Below are positions 45,925-56,739 of a DNA stretch of 64,000 nucleotides, in pieces (the stretch's first letter is position 1; every line of letters starts with the position of its first letter). Below the pieces are notes generated by a model. The model saw only the letters and a program-made list of their open reading frames with translations, was not told the DNA's origin and did not search any database. The DNA is from Aurelia coerulea (taxonomy: Eukaryota; Cnidaria; Scyphozoa; Semaeostomeae; Ulmaridae), in assembly GCA_039566865.1 (NCBI GenBank), contig CM076952.1, positions 12,668,501-12,732,500 of the forward strand, given 5' to 3'. The translations under genes and the position numbers were made by a program.

Positions 45925-45975
45925 TGAAGGTGATCCTTCAGCCTACAGGCTGATTTCCAAGCTAGGCCCTTCCTT
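45925..45975 (-). repeat. LINE 3' UTR hairpin fragment
   Basis: AAGGTGATCCTTCAGCCTACAGGCTGATTTCCAAGCTAGGCCCTTCC-type sequence matches the hairpin found at four other LINE ends, in the minus orientation. The element body was not traced. Confidence 0.55.
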
Positions 45976-46184
45976 TAACGAACATTCCATGATTAAAAAA
46001 GAAAATTTCACCAACGTTACTTCGCGTCACTCGCCATAAAGATACATTTCGCTTCTTAATGGTAATAGTTGTAACAGTTATGAAAAGTATCACGGATGAC
46101 TGTTGGGGTTGGAAATTGATAAACAAGGCAATCACGCTATTTTTCAACTGGCTAACTCAGTAACTCAGCTTGGCCCCCTCCAAG

Positions 46185-46815
46185 CATAGGAATCATTCTT
46201 CGTACATAGCCGATTGCTCGTGGCTCATGGTCGAAACCGCCAAAGCCTCATTTTCACGGACCAATCAGTCGGCTGAAAAGCGAAGGAGACAAAAGAAACC
46301 CGTCAAAATGTTTCTAAATTTTAACTACCTTCATAAAACGCACCCAGGACAAAAAACTGCTTGAGATTTCCCGAATTTTTTTCAAGCAATCTACTCTCCA
46401 GATTAGTACAAGTTTGGATGCCGGTTAAAATATCTCCAGGATTGGCGAAATATGGCCACAAACAAACCGATATCACTTGACTTGAAGTGGTGTAAACTTG
46501 CCTCAACAAGCCTTCGCCGATTTGGTCTATTGGAGAGGCAATAACTCCGCCAATCCTGGAGATATTTTAACCGGCATCCAAACCTGTACTCCCAAACATC
46601 TGGAGAGTAGATTGCTTTTCAAACATTCGGGAAATCTCAAGCAGTTTTTTGTCCTGGTTGCGTTTTATGAAGGTAGTAAAATTTAGAAAAATCTTCACGG
46701 GTTTCTTTTGTCTCCTTCGCTTTTTAGCCGTCTGATTGGTCCGTGGAAATGAGGCTTTGGCGGTTTCAGCCATGGGCCACGAGCATTTAGCTATGTACGA
46801 CGAATGATTCCTATG
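46185..46815. mobile_element. 631-bp palindromic foldback
   Basis: The arms (46185-46480 and 46540-46815) pair nearly fully: CATAGGAATCATTCTTCGTA against TACGACGAATGATTCCTATG, through to AGATATTTTAACCGGCATCC at the inner ends. Mirror-image short ORFs (GDILTGIQTCT) arise from this. It lies in the intron where a ferlin exon is missing. Confidence 0.85.
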
Positions 46816-46934
46816 TTCCCCCTCCATAATATTTCGCAAAGCGTCTGCCACTGCATTGTACAACCTGTATTTGCAGTTTTTATCTAACAGCTTAATAAGT
46901 GCATCGTCAGATAATTGAGTAACATAACACTTAC

Positions 46935-47003
46935 CTTGAAAGCAACTCTTAGCTCTTGGTTGAACTCAGGATGGTCATTGTTGTAATGGACCCTTGTCTT
47001 TGC
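46935..47003 (-). CDS. ferlin exon: C2C domain, second strand pair
   Basis: Exactly 23 codons: AKTRVHYNNDHPEFNQELRV then AFK. The T-V-xx--P-xNQ pattern is typical of C2 domains and fits the ferlin C2C position. Acceptor TTGTGCAG precedes 47003 and donor GTAAGTGTT follows 46935. Both ends are phase 0, and it continues directly from exon 50815-50868 (FAGQK|AKTRV). Confidence 0.88.
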
Positions 47004-47952
47004 CTGCACAAAATCAAATGCGATAATCATATTGTTAAAAGGATTATTTTGCTCAATGTTGATTAAATTATCAGGGGCAGCGCCAGCGATGAAAAGATGG
47101 CATGGACTAGGCATTATTGCAAAGGAAATTATTGAATATTCTTACATTAAAGTTGGAGGAAAGTCCAAAGCAAACAATGAAGATGAAACATGAAATGTTA
47201 GAAAGTGATGACCAACAGAGTAGAATATCGCAACACCTATACCTCATTAGATAGATGAGAATACGAATCCTCCTTTCACTGGATATTTGACGCAGAACAG
47301 TTTTCTATACAAAGTTAGCTTCTTTTTCAAGTTGTCTTTCAAATAAATAATGCCTTATAATTGATTTTTTAAATTCTATTAGAAATAGTAGAACAATGTT
47401 GTCTGATATGGCTTTTGAAATTATTTGGATGTATATCTTAACAAAGTTCCACGGAGATCACACATTTGGGCCACCTTATTTGTCAAACAATAGATTTCAG
47501 GTCTTTTGAAGAGATAAGAGATACTCGGTAGCGCTGTCCATCTTTTGCATAGAAAGTCATTATAAAGTTTTATTTGTTGTAATTAGGTTAGTGGCTATCT
47601 TGGCCTGGATACCTTTTCAAATAAATAGAGTGGTTTCATATTAAGTAAGCAGGTAGACATTTTGAAGTGGGAAATTTCAAACTTAGGAATTGGTTCAGTC
47701 AAAGCTGTCGTTTGTTTATTAGGGCTTCAAAACTGACAACCAATAGATTCCTTTAAACAACCAAAACAACTTTTGAAATACATGCTTGTGTTCACTTATC
47801 AACTAGCGTTTCTCTTCAGGTAATTAAACTAAAATATGTCATACCCTTGCACTTTCGTTTAAAAAAGCCATTATTGTGCCTTAGCCATGCGAGAACCCAT
47901 CTTAGAACTCAAGAGCAAAAACTCAACACGCTTCGAAAAATATTTACGTATG
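47004..47952. other. ferlin intron, nothing recognised
   Basis: AT-rich sequence without a recognised element or exon. Confidence 0.35.
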
Positions 47953-47954
47953 TA

Positions 47955-50277
47955 CCGGGTGAGTCAGAAAAAAGAATCCCCGTTTGAAAGGTCACAGCTC
48001 CCTGGATATCAAAAAATGATATCGGCAAATATATAGTTTTATGGTAGAAATGTTCAAATCTACTATCAAATTTACCTGACTGAAATCGGCTCCTCCATTC
48101 TGAAATTATGAGGGATTTTCTCCAGAAAGCCTCTTCAAAAAACCTTCAAAACGTGCCCAAAATCAGATTTCCCTAACATTTCTGCCTTACAATGCCTTAC
48201 AGCAATGACTTGTGAACGCTTTAGCACGTGCTACACTCTTGGGAAGATGAACAAGTCCTCCCCCAAGATAAGGCTCAAATCCTTACTGGTTGTCAGAGCA
48301 TGCGGAAATCATCCAATTTCATGCTTGTCAGCCAATGAGATCACCGCTTTCTAGCCCCTGGAGACAAAATCGGTCGTTTGAGGTAAATTTTCTAGTACCC
48401 TCACTAAAACTGAAATGGATGCTAAAATACTTCAGTTATTTGCAATTTTTTTTAATGAATCAGTTGTGGGGATGTCCGTCCAGAGTTGTTTACATGTTTA
48501 GGCACACAGCTCGTTTGGGGCCGGAGCTGCGTTCATTTTCCGGTCGAAGAATATTGACCTTCGTTGAAATATCTATAGAAATCGCTACAAATGAGATATA
48601 CAGATAAGAATTTCAGCGATTACGCATACTGACCTGATCAATAACCGAAACTCTTTCATTGCTATCAGATCTCAAAATTGCAGGCAATTTCTAACGATTT
48701 CTGGTAGAGACATTATTTGGGCCTAAGCTTGTCCTCGCTTAAAACTCATTCCATTGCAATTAAAAAGTAATGGTAAAGTTCTTGAGCTAGATAATGCGCT
48801 TACCCATGACTCCGACACCAGTTTGACTTCGTTTGCCTTCTTTAATTTGCCAAATTTTTGTAAGAAACAACCAGTTGTGGGCGAATTGCAAAAACTTTCC
48901 TCGGTCCATATTTTTCTCTACACAGATTCTCCGCTTCAAACAACAAACAGTGAACTTTGACATTGTATCATAAAAGTCTTGAATCACAGAACATTCCTTT
49001 TGAACGATTCCATGCGCTTTAGCGAGGCACTCGTGAATTGTATTCACGCATTTCGTTCTTTTCGTTCTTATTTTAATCAATGCAAAACATAAAAAGAACA
49101 AAACATTGTTTTGGGTTCGCTAAAAAAGATACCCGGTTTTGCACTTTTGTTTGTTTGCATTGACTGATTGAACCAAATGCGTGAAAACAATTCACGAGTG
49201 CCTCGCTAAGGCGCATGGAATCGTTCTATAGGAATGTTTTGTGATGCAAGACTTTTATGATACAAAGTTCACTGTTTGTTGTTTGAAGCGGATAGACTGT
49301 GCAGATAAAAATATGGACCGAGGAAAGTTTTTGCAATTCACCCACAACTGGTCATTTCTTATAAAAATTTGCTAATGTAAAAAAGGCAAACGAAGTCAAA
49401 CTGGTGCCTGAGTCATGGGTAAGTGCATTATTCAGCTCTAGAATTTTACCATTACTTTTTAAATGCAATGGGATGAGTTTTAAGCGAGGACAAGCTTAGG
49501 CAAAAACGATATCTCTACCAGAAATCGTTAGAAATTGCCTCCAATTTTGAGATATGATAGCAGTAAAGGAGTTTGGGTCATTGCTGAGGTCAGTATGTAT
49601 AATTGCTGAAATTCTTATCTGTATATCTCATTTGTAGCGATTTCTATGGATATTTCAACGAAGGTCAATATTCTTCGACCGGAAATTGAAGGCAGCTCCG
49701 GCCCCAAACAAGCTATGTGCCTAAACATGTAAACAACTCTGGACGGACATCCCCACAACTGATTTATCAAAAAAAATTGCGAATAACTGAAGTATTCTAG
49801 CATCCATTTCAGTTTTAGTGAGGGTACTAGAAAATTTACCTCAAACGACCGATTTTGTCTCCAGGGGCTAGAAAGCGGTGATCTCATTGGCTGACAAGCA
49901 TGAAATTGGATGATTTCCGCATGCTCTGGCAAAAAGAAAGGATTTGAGCCTTATCTTGTCCTCCCCCTGGTATCGATGACCTATTCAGGGGGATTCCATT
50001 CTCCCAAGAGGACAAAATACATGAATTTATGTGAGTGTCATCAGTTTTAGGAAGGAAAATGTGCTCATCGTTTTCATTCGTTTTTGCAGGTTTTTTGAAG
50101 GGGCTTTCTGCAGAAAATCAACCATATACACGGGAAGGTATGGCCGATCAAGGCCGGGTAAATTACTGAACCTAATTGAACATATTGGCAATAAAACAAG
50201 ACATTTTCAATATTATTGCTTTGATATTCATGGAGCAGTGGCCTTCCAAGCGGGGATCCTTTTTTCTGACTCACCCG
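47955..50277. mobile_element. 2.3-kb near-perfect palindrome with CCGGGTGAGTCA ends and TA target
   Basis: The element begins CCGGGTGAGTCAGAAAAAAG and ends with its mirror, flanked by TA (47953-47954, 50278-50279). Two arms of about 1.1 kb pair through to a centre near 49110. The 105-codon frame at 48290-48607 (+) recurs with about nine differences at 49615-49932 (-) purely because of the symmetry. A related single arm lies at 27830-28560. A mariner-type non-autonomous element is the likeliest reading. Confidence 0.9.
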
Positions 50278-50279
50278 GT

Positions 50280-50814
50280 AGTATTCTTCTAAGTACGATT
50301 GGCCCTTTGTTTGAATAAAAATTCAACTAGTACATATATATATATATATCTTAACTGGTCTATTATGGCAAAATGTTCAATTGAAGGCAAAAATATAATT
50401 AAAAAACTGATCCTCACTACAGAAAGAATTTCGTCAAAAATTTGTCCAAATTTGATAAGAAGTACAAACACCACTATGAACAGCAATAGGCTACATAAGG
50501 GGATGGGGGCAAAACGGCTACGAGTTGGACAAAATGGGTCATATGATTTTGCCTCTAAAAATAATGAAAAATAAAACAGTTTTTAAACTATCGAATGGGA
50601 ACACTTTGTCTTCAAACAGAGCATAACAAACGTGAGATCTTCAGTTCTTATGGACAAGCAGTTCTTATGGACTGACGGGGCTACCGTGCCTAAATAAATA
50701 AAAATGAAATGAAAAATGAAATGAATGAAAGATCCATGTAATTGCTAATGATCCACCTTACCCGACTTTGTCCCAATTTGCCCCTACCTCACCCTTGAGA
50801 AAAACGTTATTCAC
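50280..50814. other. ferlin intron, short TA repeat
   Basis: A (TA)n run near 50334-50350; nothing else recognised. Confidence 0.35.
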
Positions 50815-50868
50815 CTTTTGACCAGCGAATGTGAACTTCATGTACGGGTCCACGAGTTGCTTCCTCTC
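50815..50868 (-). CDS. ferlin exon: C2C domain first calcium-loop strand (most 5' exon seen)
   Basis: Exactly 18 codons: ERKQLVDPYMKFTFAGQK. VDPY/F-----FAG is the ferlin C2C strand holding a calcium-loop Asp. Acceptor ATTTATCAG precedes 50868 and donor GTGAATAAC follows 50815; both phase 0. Exons for C2A, C2B and FerI must lie beyond the window or in unrecognised parts of 51-64 kb. Confidence 0.85.
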
Positions 50869-51148
50869 CTGATAAATGTCAATACGATAAGTAAAATACA
50901 AAGAACATCAACGAAGAGCTGAGTGCAAAGGATGATAATTATGTCAAGCTAGGGTTTGAAATCCTTAAGAGAATAGTCATGTGTAAGGTAAACAGTTCTT
51001 GATAATCCTTGTACTACCACAACAGTTTACTCTGTCATATCAACATAATTTTAGACGGTACGATTCCAGTTTTCATGGCATGGAATTCTGTACTGAACCG
51101 GATATCAGATCTTTGCTGCTTTCTGTACAGAGAGTCCTTTCCAGTAAT

Positions 51149-51458
51149 GTCTCGTTCAATTCTTACCCTGACCATCCCCCCCCCCGGGACACCCCCGGGC
51201 ATTTGCACAACAAATTTTCCCGGCCCCCGGGCATTTGACCGTACATTTTTCCCCGGCCCCCGGGCATTTGAGTAGCATTTGGCAAAAACAGGAGCTTTTG
51301 CTTATACAGTGACTGGGAATATAGCATTTTTTCAGTGCCCGGCCCCCGGGCATTCGACCATCAATTTTTCCCCGGCCCCCGGGCATTTGAGCAAGGAATT
51401 TTTGTTGACCCCCGGGCTGCCCGGGGGGGGGATGGTCAGGGTAGGAATTGAACGCGAC
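51149..51458. mobile_element. MITE with repeated CCCGGG-containing units
   Basis: The left end GTCTCGTTCAATTCTTACCC TGACCATCC is mirrored at the right (GGATGGTCAGGGTAGGAATTGAACGCGAC, split here). Inside, a CGGCCCCCGGGCATTTGA-type unit recurs about five to six times, with long C and G runs. No coding potential. Confidence 0.75.
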
Positions 51459-51804
51459 ATAAGCAACTTACTGCACAAATATAGCAATTCATACAAGATC
51501 ACATAATAAGGCTTTTAATAATACGATAATCTGGAGCGTGTCTCTCACAACGGGAATAAAAGACCTGGGGGGGAGGGTACTTGGTCTACGAAAATACGGG
51601 GACGTGCCGCTGGAAAATCTCAAAAGGCACCCTGTCTCGAAGAAAAATTTTAGAAACGATACCCTGTTCTTGAGTTTCTTCATACAAAATTGTACGCTGC
51701 CCTGGGAATTTGATAGAAATTTGATAGAAATCTATCAAAAAAGCGGAAATGTTGCCATCCAACCAATTTATATCACACTCGCGGAGTGGAAGATTGCTGA
51801 GAGT

Positions 51805-53305
51805 TAACCCTAATCCTACCGGGCTTTTTTTGATCTAACATAGCCAGGGGGGGGGGGTGCTTTCCACCCCCCCTCTATAAATAGCCGTAGCCTAATGGGA
51901 AATCATTGAAACTTGGCAAGGGCGTAGCCCTAACTATTCTTAGCCGATTGGTAGTTTTGGGCGTGGCCACCTAATTAGGTGACGTCACTATGACGTCATA
52001 ATGCCGGAAAATGTCAAAATATATGGTTTTCCGGCTTATTTGTTCTAAAAACGGAATAAAGGTAATCGGAATGACTTTTTCCATTCTTATTAGGCGTATT
52101 TTTTCATTTCCAATTCAAATATGACGCATATAAGTGTTTTTAGACTGTTATTTTGGAAGAAAATGACAAAAATTGATGACGTCATAACTAAAAACTGTGC
52201 TTTTCTGCCAAAAATTGATAATAATTGGCTCAAAATGCTTCTAAAGCATTGCATAACGCAGTTCAGTTCAGTTCAGTTCAGTTCAGTTCAGTTCCTTTAA
52301 TTTTAAAATTCCTCTACATACAAATCTCACAAAAAAACACAAAATATTCTCAAAATTAAACTACAAAGAGACATAAAATATTAATGAAATACAATTAACG
52401 AACACAATGCAAGAAGATGAGGGGGATTTGCATGTAGGGAATTTCTTATAGGAGGAGCTCTCTCAATAGATAGACTAATCGAGGAGAGAGCACCCCCTTA
52501 GTTTAAAAAACATAGTTTATATTGGAAAAATATGCGAAGAATCAAATTGCGGAAAGACATCATTTGAAAACACTAAAATCTTACGACTGGTAGTTGATGG
52601 AAAACAAATGCAGTTTAACTTGACGACGAAAGTTAACTGAAGAATATGCCTGTTTGATCACGGTAGGAATATTGTTCCAAGATTTCGCACCTGCATACCT
52701 GACAGATTTCAAACCATATTGCAGAGTATTTTTACGTGTCAGAAAAATGTCACCTTTACATGCTTGCCTGGTATCATGTTGATGAACATGTGAAAGTAAA
52801 TCAAAAAACTCATGAAAACAAGAAGGGGAGATCCTATTTACAGATTCATAGACAAAAGTCAGCAGCTTTAATTCAAATAAGTTCTATGCATTTTTAACAA
52901 AATCTGTTGGAAAAGACTTCAAAATTTGCCAAAATAACCCAAAATGGCGGCCCGAGTGACGTAATCATTTAAGAATGCTGAAGTCAGCAAATTCCATTGT
53001 TATTGACAACAATAGAAAGCTAATTGTTTGCTGATTCTTTTAAAGTACAATAGTCAACATTTGGAACTAATTGTGGGAGTAAAAATATCAAAATCATTAA
53101 TTTTTCCAATACCTTGCTCCAAATATGGTAGTGTCACGTGTCACGTGACACCAATTGTTCAAAAATTTAATTGTCAAAATGTAGCTAATAGATAATTAGT
53201 AATTGTCAGAGAGTTTGAGGGTAATAGCTTTTGTCGTTAGAGAATGCTCTGCAAAAAACCGACAGGGGGGTGGAAAACACCCCCCCCCCCGGTAGGATTA
53301 GGGTT
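51805..53305. mobile_element. element X: inverted-repeat element inserted in the retrozyme-like array
   Basis: TAACCCTAATCCTACCGG at 51805-51822 is mirrored by CCGGTAGGATTAGGGTTA ending at 53305. C/G runs and a short hairpin lie just inside each end. TTAA stands at 51804-51807 and again at 53378-53381, where the host repeat resumes. A 620-bp LINE 3' end (52261-52885) sits inside. Its interior is also found at 1-245. Confidence 0.7.
52261..52885 (-). mobile_element. LINE 3' end nested in element X
   Basis: On the minus strand codons 52883-52581 read ...FEFFDLLSHVHQHDTR-type sequence, then LTRKNTLQYGLKSVRYAGAKSWNNIP (AGAKSWN is the shared LINE C-terminal motif) and a stop at 52581-52583. The tail is (GAACT)n, seen as GTTCA repeats at 52261-52295. 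Position 1-245 has no insert at this point, which confirms the boundaries. Confidence 0.88.
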
Positions 53306-53404
53306 ATAATCATAATCATAAACTTATTTACAGTTGGTTTTGATTGGTTAATTGGTTAATTGGTTACAGTTGGTTGGTTAAGTGACGGACGATCGCGCAA
53401 AATT

Positions 53405-53465
53405 AATAAACTTTCAGACGTTTCGAAGCAAAGCTGTGCTTCATCATCAGAATACCAAGTTTCCT
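53405..53465 (-). ncRNA. hammerhead ribozyme-like motif, copy 1
   Basis: Minus strand at 53450-53417: CTGATGA, then TGAAGC, an 8-nt loop, GCTTC, then GAAACGTC. This gives the conserved CUGAUGA and GAAA core, a 5-bp helix II and a GUC cleavage triplet. Helix III would be the minimal C-G/A-U type reported in Penelope-like elements and retrozymes. Helix I has AAACTT pairing with AAGTTT, but the pairs next to the core are poor. Activity is therefore uncertain. Confidence 0.6.
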
Positions 53466-53637
53466 AAAGCACGAGGCTAAATTTATATCCATAAAGACAA
53501 TAAACTACCAAAAATGCGTTGTTTACAAATCCTACGTGAAAAATAAATAATGAGGTAAGCCCGGAGGACATACCTAAAACAGAGCTAAGGGAATAGAAGA
53601 TTGCTGAGAGTTAAGTGACGGACGATCGCGCAAAATT

Positions 53638-53698
53638 AATAAACTTTCAGACGTTTCGAAGCAAAGCTGTGCTTCATCATCAGAATACCAAGTTTCCT
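53638..53698 (-). ncRNA. hammerhead ribozyme-like motif, copy 2
   Basis: Identical core to copy 1, at 53683-53650 on the minus strand, 233 nt away. Two such sites in tandem would release a unit-length RNA. Confidence 0.6.
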
Positions 53699-53894
53699 AA
53701 AGCACGAGGCTAAATTTATATCCATAAAGACAATAAACTACCAAAAATGCGTTGTTTACAAATCCTACGTGAAAAATAAATAATGAGGTAAGCCCGGCGG
53801 ACAATACCTAAAACAGAGCTAAGGGAATAGAAGATTGCTGAGAGTTAAGTGACGGACGATCGCGCAAAATTAATAAACTTTCAGACGCGGAGTG

Positions 53895-55580
53895 CAAATG
53901 GCTTACAACGACGTCACGTAGTCAACTAGCTGTTAACGACGTTAAGTGAGTGCAGCTCAGAAGAATAGTCTGCCAACGTTGGAGGGGGAGGGGGTGGTTA
54001 CCCACTACCATTCACGAGCAGTTATTCCCCCCCCCATGCGGACGGATTTTGCAAGGGAAGATGCGAGTTAAAGTACAATTCTAAAAGTTAGGTAATAATC
54101 AGTAAGGAATCTCAAGTAAATGATGTCTATTGACAGTTGATCGCATGGCTGTCTTGTCTGAATTTTTGTCTAGACCTATTTTGGTGGGAGTAGATTTTTC
54201 TGATAACCCTGCTATGAGGATATCTAAGGCAATGAAATTTTATTACCCTTTGAGGCTATGCATTTCGCTGCTACTCCGTGATTGACGGTGTCAAAATCGC
54301 AAAATTCCCGAATCACAATTTCGTGAAAAAAGTAGCAAAATTGCAGCACTTTGCAAATTTATTTTGCATACCAGTGTTTTTTCATGTATTTTATCATATT
54401 TCTGATGTTTGAATGGAAATTGTGAACCAAATTTAATTTATCGCATTCTACCAAGCCTGCGTCTAATTCTGGCCAATTTTCCGACATGTTTTCCGCTTTT
54501 TCTTGTCTTGATCATATCATAATCATACAAAGAAAATGCTGGCATAAGCATTAATGATGGCTAATTTTGAGTTAATTTCTTCATTTCTACAAAGTACCTG
54601 CATTGAGCTATTAGCACCACTATAAACATAAAATTGCGATTTTTAATGGCGACCTAAATCCAAGCAGTCCAAGAAGCAGTAATGTGAGTTATTCAATTCT
54701 ATCCATAAAAGCTTTGTTATGACATTTGCTATGGAGTACACGAGTACGAGAGGAAGAAATCAATATTTGGACCCTGAAGAACCGGATGCGGGTGCAGTAA
54801 GGCATCATAGAAATATTTCTATGTAAGGCATGCGAAGCAATCTTTCTTCCTTTGGCAATCATCCTATCCTCCGTCTGTGATTCAAGATTTGGGCATTGTT
54901 TGATTTGAAGCAATTAGAACAGTTGATTGAATTTGAATGTAGCCATAATTGTTTTGGTTGCTAAAGGAACTCTGCAGGTAGAAATACCTTTCGAATGACG
55001 CAATGCAGTTATTGTGTTTTTCTCATTTGGCTTTATCCAATCACAAACACCTCCTCCCAGAAAGCAATTTTGCTGCGCAGGTTTAGCGGAGCCACATACA
55101 TACATACATACATACATACATACATACATCATCTTATATATAACGGGTGCACGATCGGCTAAGATTGTTCTTTTGTGGTGGAATATGTTTGTGTGCAGTG
55201 TCGGGATCCCTATGTTCCCGTGCCCCCTCGCCGCCGCTCTTCCACTCCAAAAATCACCCCGAAAATCTAAGTTAGCCGAATGTGTGTGAGAAGTTGGGGG
55301 CAGCCACTCGCGCTGGGGTAGGAGCGGGGGAACTTTTTGGCAGCCGTCCTATTTTCCAGTTTGACGTAGGTTGAACGTCACGGAACAATCGACGTGAGTC
55401 ACTAACGACTCTTGATGGGGCCATCAAGGGTCGTCAACGGACAAAATGGGTTTGTCAACGAAAAACAATGCTGGATTGTCAACAACCTAGGGGCTACGTA
55501 ACACCGACGTCACGCAATGGAACTTCACAGGGGCTCAGTTCCTCCTGCGCAACAGGTGGGGCAAACACCCACACAAACAA
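53895..55580. other. unassigned region with a (CATA)n microsatellite
   Basis: A CATA repeat lies at 55095-55130. The minus-strand frame 54689-54913 (KQCPNLESQTEDRMIAKGR) resembles no family I can name. No ferlin exon was found. Confidence 0.4.
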
Positions 55581-55589
55581 TTGGAAAAC

Positions 55590-55690
55590 TGACTGGGGGC
55601 AGTCACGTGTTGGCACCCCATGTCACGTGACTCACTTGGCACCTTGCCAAAATTGGTCATGTCACCTATCATGTGACTTGGCAAGTCCCT
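55590..55690. promoter_or_regulatory. E-box palindromes, cluster 1
   Basis: CACGTG occurs in GTCACGTGTTGG (about 55602) and TGTCACGTGACTC (about 55622), with CATGTGAC near 55672. GTCACGTGAC is the type of site bound by bHLH-Zip factors such as the TFE/MITF group. TTGGCA motifs recur between them. No gene start was identified nearby, so a regulatory role is only a possibility. Confidence 0.3.
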
Positions 55691-56282
55691 ACGTTTCGAG
55701 TGAGCTCAATGTGGAAGTAAACAACAAGTTAGGCCTATTCCCCTCTACTGAAGCAAGAAGTAACACTGTTCTGTCGCGAAAAATACGCAAGTAGCATATA
55801 ACTCCAGCTTTCTTCCTGCTCCAGCGAAAACATAGGCCTACTTACGTTTCACTTCCATCCTCTTGCCTTCTGAAACTTCCGTTGAATTCCCTTCACTTTT
55901 ATTTCTCCAAGGTAATTTCATACAATTTAAATTTCATAATCGCTATCTTCGAAGATTTACTCCCCAAACCTACACTCCTGTAGATATTTCAACTTCACGA
56001 ATCACTATCCTAACATTCAGCGGTCAACTACAGATCATCTGCACGACCAAATCTTATGTCGCAACAGTTTTGCAGGTAATATTATCGTGCCAAGATCATT
56101 AGGTAGGAAGTTCATCGTGCCAAGATCATTAGGAACCCACTTCTCCGGGAAACAATCGTTATAACAATGATCACATCATTAGTTGCTCATTACTTCAATT
56201 CATAATGAATACGTTCACCTGCACAGAGGTTATTGTGCGCAGCATTCACCACTTATCCACCAAAGACAAAAGGTACTTCCTG

Positions 56283-56733
56283 TTAGCTATTTTCACATAA
56301 CCTAGCCCCTCTACCATATGCAGATTGACATTGGCTAATTTCAATTGGTACAAACCCCATAGTGAAGCTACTAAAGATGAAAGCCGACTGTTACTGGCTA
56401 ATTTCAAATGACCAAGCCCATCTAGCATATACAGATTGCCATTGGCTAATTTGGATTGGTACAAACCCCAATAGTGAAGCTACTAAAGATCAAAGCCGAC
56501 TGTGATTGGCTAATTTCAAATGACCTAACCCATATAGCATATGCCGATTGCCATTGGTTAATTTGGATTGGTACAGATCCCATAGTGAAGCTACTGAAGA
56601 TGAAAGCCGACTCTTATTGGCTAATTTCAAATGACCCATTCCATCTAGCATAGGCTGATTGCCATTGGCTAATTTCAATTGGTACTGACTCCATACTGAT
56701 CTTACTAAACATGAAAGCAGACTCTTATTGGCA
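56283..56733. repeat. minisatellite of about 111 bp, four units
   Basis: CATTGGCTAATTT(C/G)(A/G)ATTGGTA recurs at 56329, 56440, 56552 and 56663. Each unit also holds GTGAAGCTACTAAAGAT and GCCGACT. Units carry inverted CCAAT boxes (ATTGG). Frames on the minus strand repeat in step. Confidence 0.93.
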
Positions 56734-56739
56734 AAATGA

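Larger units (their letters stand above)
53382..53885 (-). repeat. tandem units of about 233 bp
   Basis: Unit start AAGTGACGGACGATCGCGCA recurs at 53380, 53614 and 53847. The first two units differ at only a few bases (for example CCCGGAGGACATACC versus CCCGGCGGACAATACC). The third stops after 39 bp. Confidence 0.93.
51780..53894 (-). mobile_element. retrozyme-like tandem retroelement with 9-bp target duplication
   Basis: CGCGGAGTG occurs at 51780-51788 and 53886-53894. Between them, from the left: a partial unit ending GCTGAGAGTTAA, an inserted element (about 51805-53381), then two full tandem units of about 233-234 bp (53382-53613 and 53614-53847) and a third cut off after CTTTCAGA at 53885. 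Each full unit carries a hammerhead-like motif on the minus strand. Animal retrozymes and Penelope-like pseudo-LTRs have this design: non-coding tandem units with hammerheads. The right boundary falls within 2-4 nt of the predicted cleavage site. Confidence 0.7.

Noticed and set aside
48290..49932. Two similar 105-codon proteins on opposite strands
   Set aside because: They arise from the palindrome's symmetry; no known domain and no sign of selection can be judged from two arms.
51805..51822. Telomere-like AACCCTAATCC at the end of element X
   Set aside because: Single occurrence mirrored at the other end; it is a terminal inverted repeat, not a telomeric array.
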